From assembly GCF_003144195.1 (NCBI RefSeq), contig NW_020290008.1:310001-374000 (forward strand): DNA of 64,000 nucleotides, read 5' to 3'. Below are positions 11,601 to 22,749 of this stretch, piece by piece; within the stretch, counting starts at the first letter, position 1, and the number at the start of each line of letters is the position of its first letter. Source of the stretch: Ceraceosorus guamensis. Taxonomy: Eukaryota; Basidiomycota; Exobasidiomycetes; Ceraceosorales; Ceraceosoraceae. The translations under genes were made by a program, and so were the position numbers. Below the pieces are notes generated by a model. It was not told where the DNA came from and made no database searches. It saw only the letters and a program-made list of their open reading frames with translations.

Positions 11601-12445
11601 ACATCGAACAGCTCCACGTCCTGCGCCGCAGTCTCCCTCTCCACAACCCTATTCCACTCCTCTGCCACCTTTCCCAGAGGCTTGTCCTTGATGAGGGTGC
11701 CGATGGATTTCTGGTCACATGGCAGAAGCACTGACCCGGTCAGCGCGAGCCAGAAGAGCGGTGTTCTGCGAGCGTCTTGCGCACTCACCCCGTTGCCCTT
11801 GAGACGAGTCATGATGTCTTCCCAGATCTTGGCATTCTGAGAGTCATCCTTCGTCCTCTTGAACACCGTCACGTTCACGGATGAGGAGCCCAAGTTCTCC
11901 AAGTACTTGGCTGTGCAAAGGCAGCATAGGTCATGAGCATACGCCTCTTTGGAAGGGAGTCAAGGACGTCTGTGGCGTGTGACCCACTCTTGCTCGCGGA
12001 CGTGGCGAATATGATGCCCTTCTGATCGAAAGCCACCATTGTCTGAGGAAATTCGTAGCCGAGCAGCCACGTCTTTAGAAACGAGCAAGACGGGAAGATA
12101 GCGGCGAAGCGCCGAGGTGAGCGAGTGATGTAATGTGCCAATCGCTCTCGCTGTTACCGATCTACTCACCACCAACGCCGTCGTCTTGCTGTATGCCACT
12201 TGCTCATCAGCAGCGCCCATGACAATAGCCACCGAGCCTACATCTTTGAAGGATTCATCCTGCGACGCTCCTCCCTTCGCGTTGCAGAGGGCAGAGGGCA
12301 GAAGAGGGGTTATTGTGAGCGCACGGGCCCAAGCAATCCACACCACTTCTTTACTTTCGTCCATCTGACTCACTTTGAATCTGCTTAGCAGCTGGGCCGC
12401 TCGCCTAGTAAAGGCGGCCTTGTCGATCTCAACCGCTTCCGACAT
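8603..12445 (-). CDS. SPT16: FACT complex subunit SPT16
   Basis: Eleven exons: complement(8603-9070, 9150-9461, 9536-9651, 9731-9856, 9938-10286, 10372-11481, 11552-11710, 11789-11910, 11988-12072, 12170-12259, 12374-12445); 1002 residues, normal for Spt16. It is a histone H2A-H2B/H3-H4 chaperone that, with Pob3, opens nucleosomes during transcription and replication. The order is as expected: an aminopeptidase-like N-terminal domain ([39 protein letters not shown]), a charged linker, a middle domain with tandem PH folds ([46 protein letters not shown]) and a Ser/Asp/Glu-rich acidic tail. The intron 11989-12071/11911-11987 boundary uses a weaker GTGGGT donor. It shares a divergent promoter with mL44. 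Confidence 0.95.
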
Positions 12446-13199
12446 GGCGAGGGCAAGGCAGCTCGCGGGATGCTCGATCGAGCCGTGGATCGATGGAAAG
12501 AGGACGCGTGCCTCTGGGATCTCTGCGCTACAAGCTTGTATCAGAGGCGCGCAAGGGGGTAAAAGGTGGCGATTGCTGAGCTGGGAGTTGGCTACGTCGG
12601 CTGAAGTGAGGATGCCAATCGTAGGTCATCCAGCGTGGTGTGGTGCTCTCGTACCCACACGAGTCGTCTAATCATCTCTGTCTTCGTGCATTCGTGAATG
12701 TGACAACCCTGTGACGTGCATCGCGACTTCTCACCCAAAGACGCGCTCATCAACGCGTGCCGGCGCAAGCGCGCGCGCGCGACTCAGATGCGCACGCTTT
12801 TTCTCGCGCGAGAGAGAGTGAGCAGAAAAGCTAGCCGCAAGTATTACTGTCACGTGACACAAGACTGCCGCGCTCTTTTTGCGAAGATGAGATGAGGTGA
12901 AAGCAAGTCACAAAGTGCTGAATGAGCGGGCTCCGACCAAAGAGCGAAATGACGAGAGGACGGCTTTGCTTGGCAGTGTCGCAGGTTGCAGCCACCGCCC
13001 GTCATCCTCCTCGTCTTCACTCGTGCCACCCGACCAGCGCATTCAGGGTTCTTTCAGCAGTCTCACCACACCTCTTTGGACGTTTGAGTGGTCGGGTGAG
13101 GCACGACCGCACATCAGAGCAGCGTCACTCAACGGGCCAGCCGCGTGCAAGCGAGTGGAGCGTCGCATTGCCTGCCTTGGCACCACCGCCATCTCTACC
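12446..13199. other. Divergent intergenic region, SPT16 / mL44
   Basis: About 750 bp. It contains a GCGCGCGCGCG run near 12770 and a perfect CACGTG palindrome at 12848-12859. The mL44 frame stays open upstream to 12897, but that stretch does not look like protein (see rejected items). Confidence 0.55.
12848..12859. promoter_or_regulatory. TGTCACGTGACA palindrome (E-box / Cbf1-type site)
   Basis: A 12-bp perfect palindrome centred on CACGTG with flanking T and A (TCACGTGA core), the preferred site of Cbf1-like bHLH factors. A near-identical site lies at 19304-19313 in another divergent promoter. Function is inferred. Confidence 0.45.
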
Positions 13200-14877
13200 A
13201 TGGCCTCTGCTTCTCGCAGAGCAGTCTCTTGCTGCTTAGGCCAAAGCCCAACGTGGCAAGTGCGAAGTGGCAGCTCAACCCTGCGTCTTGCGCGTCCATC
13301 CCCCAGCTGCACCGCTTCCTCATCCCTCCGTTCGTTGAGCACCACAGCCAAATGCAGCGCGGAGAGCAAGGACAAGGACAAGGACAAACAAAAGGAGGAA
13401 AAGGATAAAGACTCGAAGGACAAAGCTTCCAATAGAGACGAAGCTCAGAGGTTGATCGATGCTGGTAGAGCGGATACGGAATTGACATCAGGAGCAGCAC
13501 CTCCCGTAAGACTACCTCCCCTTGCACGAACAGATCCCGAAACCTATGCTGCTCTCAGACCCGTTCCTCTGAGCACTGTTGCTGCTCTTGGAGCGCGGTT
13601 GCAGCTCCTATCTTCTACGCTGGACTTCGAAACGAGACGACGACGCATCAATTTGATTCTTCAAGCGTGCACTCATCCTTCATTTGTGGACCTTCAGAGG
13701 AGAATTTTGCGAGAGAAGACACCGCAGGAGGAAGAGTTGCAGCTTGATAATAGAGTGGGCATGGGCAAAGGATTGATGAGACCTTTGAAAGGAGACGCGG
13801 CGCTGGAAGATGCTCAGTACCTCCTCCCTCCTGCGCAAAAGGACAATCTTGAACTGTCGATCCTTGGCAACCATCTGCTCGGTCTGCTCAGCAGCGAGAT
13901 CTTCCATCTGCGCTATCCACATCTGCCTGTGAGGGCGCTCAAGGCAGCAGTGGGTGCTTATGTGGGCCCAAACACCTTGTCCGACTTTGGCGGGCAATTG
14001 GGCATCAGCAGTGCGGAATTGTTGAAGTGGGACAGGGTTGGCTTGAAGAAATTAACGTTGCAGGAAATGCAACCGGGAACGCAAGCGGTGGACAGGAATC
14101 CTCGCAGGAGTCGCAGGGATGCGATTGATGCGCAAAAGGGCATTTCGACTCAGGATGTGCTTGTGCAAGCTACACGTGCTTTGATGGCCGTCGTGTTCCA
14201 AGAGATGGTGAGTCTCGCAACCTCTCAATGGAGCAGAGCGCTCCACACGCGATATCCTCGAGTCGCCTGCTGATCTCATTGCTCCCTGTGGTGTCATTTC
14301 TCCCTGTGTTGCTTCGCCATATGCAGGGTCTTCCCCATCTTCGACACCTAGTCCAGACTCAGTTGCTCACGCGCTCCCTGCCCATGTCGACCTTTCTCAA
14401 GTTTCGCGATCCCAAACGATTGCTGAGCATGACGTGCCGCAAATACGACTTGGAAGCTCCGGTATCCAGATTGATCGCCGAGACTGGAAGGTTGAGCCAG
14501 ACGCCGGTCTTCATTGTGGGTGTTTGGAGCGGAGAGACAAAGCTGGGAGAGGGAACGGGTAGCGCTATCAGGATGGCCGAGTTCAGAGTGAGTGAAGGCC
14601 AATGCTACAGGCGATGGACATTTGGCGCATCCCCATGAGCGCTTTTCCTGACGCTCTACATTCACAGGCCGCGGAGGATGCGCTCAGAAGACTATACCTT
14701 GCTCAGCCATCTAGCAAACCAGATTTGCCTTCTCGCACGCTGGACTCGCATTTCCCATCCGCCAAGCTGCCTCCTTCGGTGTGGGAAGACGTGCAAGACG
14801 TGGCGAGCTCGAGCGATAGACCTTTTGTTCCTTCCAGGATCGGCAGGAGCGAGATCGTGTACGGGCAGAAAGCGTAG
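13200..14877 (+). CDS. MRPL3: Mitochondrial large-subunit ribosomal protein mL44 (MRPL3, RNase III-like)
   Basis: Exons 13200-14207, 14327-14587 and 14668-14877; 492 residues. The start was chosen because it opens an Arg/Ser/Ala-rich, acid-free presequence (MASASRRAVSCCLG...) typical of mitochondrial import. A Lys/Asp/Glu run (KDKDKDKQKEEKDKDSKDK) at about residues 62-80 separates it from an RNase III-like fold. In that fold the catalytic signature LGDA is replaced by LGNH (LELSILGNHLLGLLSSE), as expected for a structural member with no nuclease activity. A double-stranded-RNA-binding-like region follows (PVFIVGVWSGETKLGEGTG, AAEDALRRLYL). The protein is part of the mitoribosome large subunit near the tunnel exit. 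It is divergent from SPT16 and convergent with TRM11-MOD5. Confidence 0.88.
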
Positions 14878-15110
14878 ACGTGATAATGCTGGGCGCGTTG
14901 CGAGACTAGTGCTGGAGAGATTGGGCGGACATTGAACAGTACATGCGTTAATGGAATGAAGGCGTCGTGCAATATGCAATCAATCACACAGTTAACCGGC
15001 ACCAATTTTAGGCGTCTTGATTTGATTTGTGACTTCTGGTACACCCTCTGGAGTCTCTTTCAGAATGTGCGTCTTCCCTCCACATCCGCACCGCATGTAC
15101 TCCTTTCTTA

Positions 15111-18100
15111 TCAAGCATTTTCAGCGGCAGCAGCAGCAGCAGCCTCTTTCTCCTGCTCCTTCCGCAAGCGTCGCTCTTCCCTCTTGACCAAAGCAGCCTC
15201 GTCCATCAGATGACCTTCCACATTGCCCAATCCAGCCTCCATCTTCAACCTCTTCAGATTGGACCTATGCTGTTTAGATCCCAAATGTTTCGTCCACTCT
15301 TCCACCCTGAACTTGCGGGGTGCGGACAAATCAACGGTACACACCGAACACTCCCGAAGCTCGTTGCGGTCCATGGGATTTTTGTGGACACGAGCCGAGG
15401 CGGCCGAAGATCCTGAGGGCGAGACTTCTAGTGGTGGCAGTTGCGTCGCTGCCGCACTACTGAGACTGCTCGGTTCCGGCAGCTTCTCGTCTCGAAGAAA
15501 CGCTGTCAATTGCGCCGGCGAGAATCAGTGAATCAACTCGCAAGCCAAGCTAGGGCAAGCAGCACGACTCACCATTGACCAGCTCTATAGCCGGATCTCG
15601 CACACTCTCCTTCCATCGAGACAAGTCTGAACAACGGCGAGACGGGATCAGGATTCCAAGTCACATGTGACTAGTCATGACTGGGACTCACCCGAAGCGT
15701 CGAGCAGATAGAGCTCCACGTCGCACGGCTCAGCGCTTCCCTTTGCTTGCTGTAGCTTTTGATGAGCAATCCTAGCTTTCTGTAGCTCAGGAGCCAGCTT
15801 GTTGCGAATCCAGGCCGTCTGACTCTTGGCGTACTGTCGAGTACCTATCTGCATCTTCTCGATAGCGTGGGCAAAAAGGCGTTCGGCTTCTTTGTCCTTC
15901 GACGAACCACTCTCGCAGTGCGATAGATAGTCGGCAAATTCTTTGTAGCCTGTTGTCGCGTGTGCCAAGAGACGCTTCAGTTTAGCAGGCGAATATAGTG
16001 CGTGCCATCTATACTCACCGATGGCTTGGTATATACCGCAAGTGTAGTCGAAATCCATTGGTGTTGCCCCGGCTTGTGCCGATTGCACAGCGGCGATGCG
16101 TCTCAGGCTCTGTATCTCATCAAGTAGGCCACGCTGACGAAAGGCGTCGGGAGGCTCAGCACATAGTGCGCTCGCCAGTGTCAAGACATTCCAACTCACC
16201 TCGACCATCTTGTCTACGCGTTTTGCAAGACGCTCCTTGAGCCCTCCGGGTTCACTCCATACCCAAAGTATGAGCTTGCGACTTTTTGCTGCCGCACTCG
16301 GCTCTGGGCATTGTTCCGGTCGATTAATTGAGCTTGGCTCGGCTGCAGCCAGCGAGGTAATTACAGAAGACTTGTCCACTTTCTCTTGATCACGGATCCA
16401 TTCGCTGTGTCGCTTGCCCGTTTCCATCAACACTCGTAGAGACCTCGATACTTTGCGATGATCGTTCCAGTGCCATCTTCGCGCCATGTCTGGATCCAAG
16501 GCATCCAGCAACTGCCAGAACGCTACGCGAGGGTAAGGTGGCAAGCGACCACCAGGTTTTACTGCTGCCAATGCATCCCACACTCGTCGTTGACCCTCGT
16601 CCAGCTTTGCAAGGATCTCGTCGAGGTCACTTTGGGCAGTGTGCGATAATGCAATTGGTCGTTCATCCTCCACTGCTCGCCAATCGTCGCTTTCCCTTTG
16701 AAGGGAGACGAGACGACCCGGGAAAAGCAGGTGCTGCACATAGTATGTCGTGCCACCTGCCACGATCGCAATCTTATTTCGTTTGTTCAGATCTTGTATC
16801 TACAGTGGGTATACTTGAAGCTAAGCGAGAGCTGTCATATATATTGCTGGTCTGCTCACTCACAATTGCATTCGCCTCCTTCACAAATTCGCCGATCGTA
16901 TATTGTTGGCCGGGTTCAAGGAAATTCATGAGGTGATGCTTGACTCCTGCCATTTCGTCCAACGTGGCCTTATTCGTTATGACGTCCAGGCCGCGGTATA
17001 TTTGCATGCTGTCTGAAGAGATGACTTCGGCTCCCGCTGCACGGCCTCCTTGCTCGACATCGGCGCGGAAGGCAACTTCCCGCGCTAATTCTACTGCAAG
17101 CTGAGATTTGCCGGTACCCGTTGAGCCGATCACCGCAACAATTTTTCCACTTGCGGCGCACCCAATAGTCTCGTTCGAATTGTTGCCATTGTGTGTACTG
17201 GCAGGCGCGGCTTTCGGCTTGCCCCTGCTTGAAGGAGATGCGCCCTGCGGTTGAGAGGCCACATCTCGAGAACGATAGTATCGATTACGGAATTCGTTTG
17301 CGTCTGCGTCTGCGCGTACACGACCTCCAGTAGAGTTCAGAGCCTCCTCTCTCTTACCTGCCTTCTTGTGCGCTCTAGGCGGCTCTGGGAATTCATGCCT
17401 GCCATCAAAAGAGCCGGCAGCGTTGCCCAATCGCTGAGCTGTCGGCAGGCGTTCCATCGTCACAAGTCTTCTGCCCCATCTCCCAAAGTCTTGCATGCTG
17501 TGAGCCACCAGTCGAAATGCCGGATGGGCTGGCAAAGATACAGACTGGTCATTCTTGCCGTCTTCCGAAAATACGGTGGGCAGCCAAAAGACCAGCCTGC
17601 CTCCTTCGGTAAGCAGCTTGGAAGATGTCTCAATTAAATCCTCTATCAGCTCGTCGAGGTGATACGGCATGGATGGCGGCACGTACGAGGCCTGCTCGTG
17701 CGTGTATCCCTTGCCGTCAGGCATCAGGATGGGTCCCTTTGCTTGTCTTGACACATCCCTTCTGCCTAGCTTCTTAGCACCCGCTCGCACTCCATACGGC
17801 GGGTCTGTGACGATCGCATCGAAGATTCCGGTCCCGATGCCTTTCCTTAGTGGGCTGTTTGTGATGTCTGCGGTCCAGAGGCCAACAAGATTTTGAGCCA
17901 GACCGTACTGCTGAGCAGCGGCATCTATGCCTGTTCGCGCGTTTGCTCCTCGTCCACCAAAAGCGCCGCCTTCCTGCATCGTTGGACCTTCCTTGCCCCT
18001 GATCATCCGCCCGTCGATATCGCTGCCGCATATCATAGCACCGAATTGCGCACAGGGATAGAGCAGCGATCCAGTCCCCACGAATGGGTCGTAGACAAGT

Positions 18101-19025
18101 TTGCTTGGCCCGGCCTGAGACGGTACAGACGACATGCGCATAGTCAGTCTTGCGCATCTACAAAAGCTTGCAGCAAGTGACACCTACGTACCTGGGCCAT
18201 GTTGGCTTGAATGATCGCCATCTCCGTCTCCATGCTAGTGTTGCCGATGTAGCCCCGTGTCTTAAGACTCATTTTCTCAATCAGCTCCCTTCCTGTGGTC
18301 TCCGCCAGGGGTACTCTGTCTCCCACGTGAATAGCCCTCAGAGGCCCACAAGTAGTTCTGCCTACGGGTCCGGCATCGGGACTCTCGTACTCCTCAAACC
18401 AGCAGAGGTCCAGCACGGGCGCCTTGAGAGAAATTGGACCTGGCAGGTCCATCACCTGACCGATCCGCTGCACAGTGCTTTGCATCTCGCTCTGGTGGAT
18501 GTGGCGATTGATGGCATTCAGTGAGACCTTCCACGAGCTGCCAATCTGACGATGTGGTGCGTAATAGGCCGATATTGATTGATCCGCTAGCCTCTCAAAG
18601 GCGACCCCGGCATCGAGGGCGCAGTACCACTGGCGGAAAGCAGCTCGGAGCGAAGACAATCTCGCTGAAATAGCATACACTGCCTCGTTGGAAGGCAAGT
18701 GGACTAACTGAAGAGCTCTCATGCTCTCCACTGACTCTATCCAGCGCGTGCTGGCGCCATTGAAACCAGATTCGTCGTCTATTGCGGCTAGATGCTGCTC
18801 CGGACCTGGTTGGACTACGTCGACGAGTGCGTTTGGGCCCCTGACGAACGCGTACGGAATTTTGAGAAGCTCCGTCACAGCTTCGAATTCGGCCATTCGA
18901 AAGCCGACATTTTTGACTGCAAAGACCAGCGTAAAGGCTGGCCCGATGTCTTCAGGTTTGATGCCAGGTCTGTTCGTTTGTCTGGTGTGAGAAGAGTCGA
19001 AGCGTCGTGGACTGGCTTGTACCAT
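15111..19025 (-). CDS. Fused tRNA m2G10 methyltransferase (TRM11) and tRNA dimethylallyltransferase (MOD5)
   Basis: Seven exons: complement(15111-15502, 15573-15626, 15692-15949, 16019-16133, 16200-16799, 16864-18114, 18192-19025); 1167 residues. Residues 1-560 are a Trm11: N-terminal THUMP-like region, YLG-type block GYIGNTSMETEMAIIQANMA, SAM-binding YDPFVGTGS (286-294), catalytic TDPPYGVR (381-388), GRWGRRLVTM, and the family's FRNRYY end (about 553-558). A Ser/Pro/Asn-rich linker of about 45 residues then leads, with no stop, into a Mod5/MiaA: P-loop GSTGTGKS (608-615), SSDSMQIYRGLD, VAGGTTYY, the RRWHWNDHRKVSRSL block and MDFDYTCGIYQAIGYKEF. The C-terminus has a zinc finger (CSVC...HLGSKQH), as in eukaryotic Mod5. 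One protein would make m2G10 and i6A37. Trm11 normally needs Trm112. The exact N-terminus is less certain. Confidence 0.87.
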
Positions 19026-19229
19026 GGCCGACTACAGTCGCTCCCCGAAGGATACCTACCGAAGCGATGACACCGCGAGATCTGGACTGACCGCCACCAA
19101 GACTGATGACATGGGAGGCGAGAGCCCGTCGTGTGCAATTCGAGCTTTCGATGAAAGGAATACCACGCAGCTATAGGTACTCACCAATGCATGTGACTAG
19201 CAGCAGCATGACCAAAACCATCAAGAATC

Positions 19230-19290
19230 CTCAGTAATCACGAATCGTGAATCATCAAGCTACAGTCACGAGTCAAGAGTAGTCCCAAAT
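19230..19290. repeat. TCACGA-word cluster
   Basis: Contains AATCACGAATCGTGAATCAT followed by AGTCACGAGTCAAGAGT, both A-type (ATTC) and G-type (AGTC) forms of the dispersed word family, within 60 bp. Confidence 0.65.
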
Positions 19291-19303
19291 TCAAAATTGT
19301 CGG

Positions 19304-19313
19304 GTCACGTGAC
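19304..19313. promoter_or_regulatory. GTCACGTGAC palindrome (E-box / Cbf1-type site)
   Basis: A perfect 10-bp palindrome containing TCACGTGA, the same core as at 12848. It lies about 280 bp upstream of the TRM11-MOD5 start and 390 bp upstream of POM33. Function is inferred. Confidence 0.45.
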
Positions 19314-19705
19314 AGTCTTGGCACGATTGACGGCTAGCAACGAAGGGCGGGGATATTGTAGTCTCGATTTCATTTTGACAGCGAGTTCGAATCAAAAGTT
19401 GTAAGACTGCGCAGCGGCCCGCGCGCGCATGACGCACGACGAAGGGAAACGTCACCGCAAGACGCGCATCCGCGATCGATCGACCTTGCGCTCGAGTTTG
19501 CCCTCGCTCCGGCTCGCGTGCCCCTTCTGCTTTTGCTCCTGACCACCACCGCAGCAATCGACTGGGCCCAGACCACCTCATCTTCGTGTGCGTGTTCCGA
19601 GGCCTGAAAGCTTTGACGACCCCCACTGCGGCTACAAGGACACAGCCGACCTTTTCCGATTCTCACCACGACCACAATAGGGAGCCTTATCGGCAAGTCG
19701 ACGTA

Positions 19706-21106
19706 ATGGTGAGAGTCGCACATCGTCCAGCTAGCTGATGGAGTATCTCAGCTCAGCAGTACGCTTACTTCTTCTTGCTCTGGTAGCCTCGACCAGTAGC
19801 ATCAACGCCCCACTTGGTGTGGGCTGCGGGGCACTTCTTCACCCTGTTGGCGGGCCTGAGATATCTGCTCGGAACCATCACCTTTGCGACTAGTGGAGGC
19901 GGACTGAGCGCGTGGTACAGGATTGCCTACCTAGGCGCTATTGTCAGCTATGGAGTGGTAGTATATAAGAGCTTCGGGGTGAGTGAATATGCTAGGCTAG
20001 GAGAGGCAGAGAAATGCTGCTCGAGCTTCGGCCGCTCGTTTCGCCCGGATGCCCGCAAGTCGAGCCGCTAGCTGAGCGGCTCATACAGGCTCAGAGGTGT
20101 AGACTGGGTTGAACTGAAGCTTGGACCTGCCGCAGGCAGTCTTTCGGCCACGCACTGTCCAAACGCGAGCCTTCTGCTGACCTGTCCCTTGTTTTGGGCT
20201 GTCACACGTCAGGTACCGCAAGCCAACAAAGCATACATCCAACGCGCACTCATGGACGAGAATGTGCAGTACCTCTTTCTCGCGCTGTACTGGTGGTTCA
20301 CTCAACCGATCTTCAGTGAGTACAGCGGCGCCTCTTGCTACTGCTTATTCCCTTCAGCGCTGCTCATGATTTGAGTGTCTCTCCCGTCCAGTCACCCTGG
20401 TCCCCTACACAACCTTCTCTCTCTTTCACGTCCTTACCTTCACGCGGACGACTGTGATTCCAATGGTGTTTCCCACATCTCCGGCTGCTTCAAGAGCAGA
20501 AGGCGCATCTGAACCAATTGGCTTCCCCACAAAAGTCAGCAAGATGATACAGGGCTGTAAGTGCCTTTCGATCTTGAAAACGTCTTTGGCCGATACAGGG
20601 CAGTGCTGACGCCGCGCGCAAATTCATGGTGATATCGAACAGGGGTCAAGCAGAATTACGACCCCGCCATGCGCTTCGTAGCCTACTCTGAAGTTCTCGT
20701 CTTCGCTCGTGTCACCTTTGGGGCCATCTTGCTTCGCAACAGTCTGCTGGCTCCGCTCTTCTACGCGCACTTCTGCAGGCTGCGTTTTTACATGAGCTCT
20801 TTCACCCGGGATGCTTTCCAGCACGTGTCCAGCGAGCTTGATAAGGCCACAGCAAATCCAAGCTGCCCGGAGCTTGTCCGCAGAGCTTACTTGATGGGAA
20901 CTGACTTGGTGAGTGTCTGTGAAGCCTTGCATGGCACTAGGCGCCTGAGATGATCTGGAAAGGCAATCTGCTAATCAAGGTGCCCTTCTTGGTTCTCACA
21001 ACAGATCTCGCGCTACGCCTCGACTGTTCTGAACTTGCAGAACCAGGCAGCACCAGCAGCTGGAGGGACACGTCCCGCGGCAGCTGGTGGTGCGACCGCA
21101 CAGTGA
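19706..21106 (+). CDS. pom33: POM33 / TMEM33 family nuclear-envelope and ER membrane protein
   Basis: Exons 19706-19708 (the ATG alone), 19787-19978, 20213-20315, 20392-20556, 20643-20908 and 21005-21106; 276 residues. Family marks: hydrophobic VWAAGHFFTLLAGLRYLLG, YRIAYLGAIVSYGVVVYKSFG, DENVQYLFLALYWWF and TLVPYTTFSLFHVLTFTR, which match TMEM33/Pom33/Tts1. Family proteins shape ER tubules and help nuclear-pore assembly in yeasts. A 120-residue helical region and an Ala/Gly tail follow. The first coding exon is placed at a lone ATG directly followed by GTGAGA, because an in-frame TAG immediately precedes exon 2. Another 5' exon cannot be excluded. Confidence 0.85.
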
Positions 21107-21563
21107 ACACTTCAGTCACCATACAAGCCGTGGATTTCGTCAGAGCGCATACATGCACTCGATCGAGTCTAGACCCTCGAGTCATCAGAGTCACAACAAG
21201 CCTGGCTCGGGCGATGTGCCTAGAGGAAAGAGTACACCTCGCTCGATTGCCTCCACGCTCTCACTTGGACTCCTGCAGAGCAAGCGGAAGTCTCCTTGCG
21301 AGCCGAACCTGTATCACTATGCCACCATTTTCAAAGCAAGGGTCGAACACAAAGTCAGGCATCGCTGTCTCGGCGCTTTCGAGCTTCTTTTCCTTTCAAA
21401 AAATGAAATCTTTCGTTCCCGCCTGTGACATGTCTGTTCCCAATCTGACGACGCGACTCCCCTTTCTAACCATCTTGACACCCTTAGATCCGCCATTGTG
21501 CGCACTTCCACATGGCGCAGTTTGGGCAAGCATTGCAACGACGCCATTACATTGCTCTAAAAG
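21107..21563. other. Convergent intergenic region, POM33 / NUC1
   Basis: About 460 bp of presumed 3' UTR and spacer. Open frames here (for example 21087-21428) lack domain resemblance. Confidence 0.55.
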
Positions 21564-22749
21564 CTACCTCTGGCGACCTGCGGGAAGCGGTGAAGGGGTT
21601 GACGGCCTGCTTGAGCTTCTGTCCTTGAATTCTCGCACGATGATGCTGCAGTCCGTCCCGTCGCACAGGGCCTTGGAGACCTGTTTGATGTGATCCGGGA
21701 AGAAATTGACCCCTGAAGCTTTTTCGACGCTCTCGACTGGCACGATGAAGTTGCGGAGTGGAACTTCGTTTGGAATGATGGCGTTGGGAAGAACGAAAGC
21801 TCCGAGCAGCGTTGGGCCCCTTCCTGACACGATAGATGCTGTGAGATTGGTAGGTGATGGCACCGACGGGCTTGGATTTGAGGGAGCTGGCAAGGCTGCT
21901 GGAGCGCTCTGCGTCCGTGTCGGGACAGGCAAACCACTCGCCAGTATCACTTTGGCAAAGTGGGTGGGCACAGCAACGTTTGAAGGTTCTCCAATCACTT
22001 CGTAGGTTACCCGATACTTTCCATCAATATCCCTGCGTGGTAGGTACAGCGGCACCGTGAAGACGTACACGTCAGCGAACCTGCCAGTCAATCTCCTTGT
22101 AAAGTCTTCAAAATGAGCCCAATAATCGCGATTGAATCCTTCGCCGACTTGGGGAGCTATATTGGTCAAGTAGAAAGTCTCGTCCAATGCTGTCTGAGAC
22201 GACTTAGCATCGGCTGCTGGGACCATGTGACCCCTGTCGTATCCTGATCTGAAGTAATCTGCCATGCGAGCACGGAACGGAAGAGGAATGCGAGGGTCTT
22301 CCTTGAACACCGAGCGCGACCGATCGGGAGAGCCGGCTGGTGGTGTTCCTGGTACGACGGGAGGGCGTTGAATGGACGTTGCGGTCAAGTGCTCTGCTGT
22401 CCAGCTGGGATGGCGCAGTCGCCGATCGTAAGCCGAGACGTAAGCAGCGTGGACTAGCAAATCTGAAGTGGGTGCTGCTCATAATCGCGCACAAAGAACG
22501 ATCAACTTGTGCCCGCTCGTCTCTTTGCCTCTGCAGCTTTTCCTACTCACCACTGGCACCCCACCAACTTCGCCTAGCAAGCTGAAGCGCTGTGTCGGGC
22601 GATTTCGAAGCTGCTTCACTCGCCGCAATCGCAGAGACCATCGCCTTTTCCTTTCGCTGTGTTTCATTCCGTTGAATTGCGGAAGCTCCTGCTGCACCCA
22701 GAGCCACGCCGACGCCGAACACGCCTATTGGCAGAGCCAAGTGCGACAT
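21564..22749 (-). CDS. NUC1: Mitochondrial DNA/RNA non-specific nuclease (NUC1 / endonuclease G)
   Basis: Exons complement(21564-22462, 22551-22749); 365 residues. It is a mitochondrial sugar-non-specific nuclease with roles in mtDNA turnover and cell death. The first 25 residues are hydrophobic (LALPIGVFGVGVALGAAGASA) and would target or anchor it in the inner membrane or intermembrane space. The betabetaalpha-metal signature DRGHMVPAAD is intact, with the catalytic His and the downstream metal-site Asn region (FYLTNIAPQ..FNRDYWAHFE). An extra Pro/Ser-rich loop (about residues 245-275) lengthens the C-terminal half. It is divergent from WDR70. Confidence 0.92.

Larger units (their letters stand above)
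19026..19705. other. Divergent intergenic region, TRM11-MOD5 / POM33
   Basis: About 680 bp holding a cluster of TCACGA words (19230-19290), a GTCACGTGAC palindrome (19304-19313), and a GC-rich stretch that probably includes the POM33 5' UTR. No further gene is seen. Confidence 0.6.

Noticed and set aside
12897-13199. N-terminal extension of mL44 from an upstream in-frame ATG.
   Set aside because: The 101 extra residues are low-complexity and unlike a presequence, while the ATG at 13200 opens a typical Arg/Ser-rich mitochondrial leader.
13840-13900. Active RNase III in mL44.
   Set aside because: The catalytic LGDA motif reads LGNH, and other acidic residues are not preserved, as in ribosomal members of the fold.
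17100-17300. MOD5 as a separate gene starting just downstream of TRM11.
   Set aside because: There is no stop for TRM11 and no in-frame methionine before the Mod5 P-loop. The only nearby ATG is in another frame. The fusion is the simplest reading, though transcripts should confirm it.
19738-19850. Alternative POM33 start at the ATG in 19738-19740, giving a leader-like MEYLSSAVRLLLLALVAS peptide.
   Set aside because: It is out of frame with the conserved TMEM33 sequence and soon stops. The hydrophobic look comes from the shifted frame of a polypyrimidine acceptor region.
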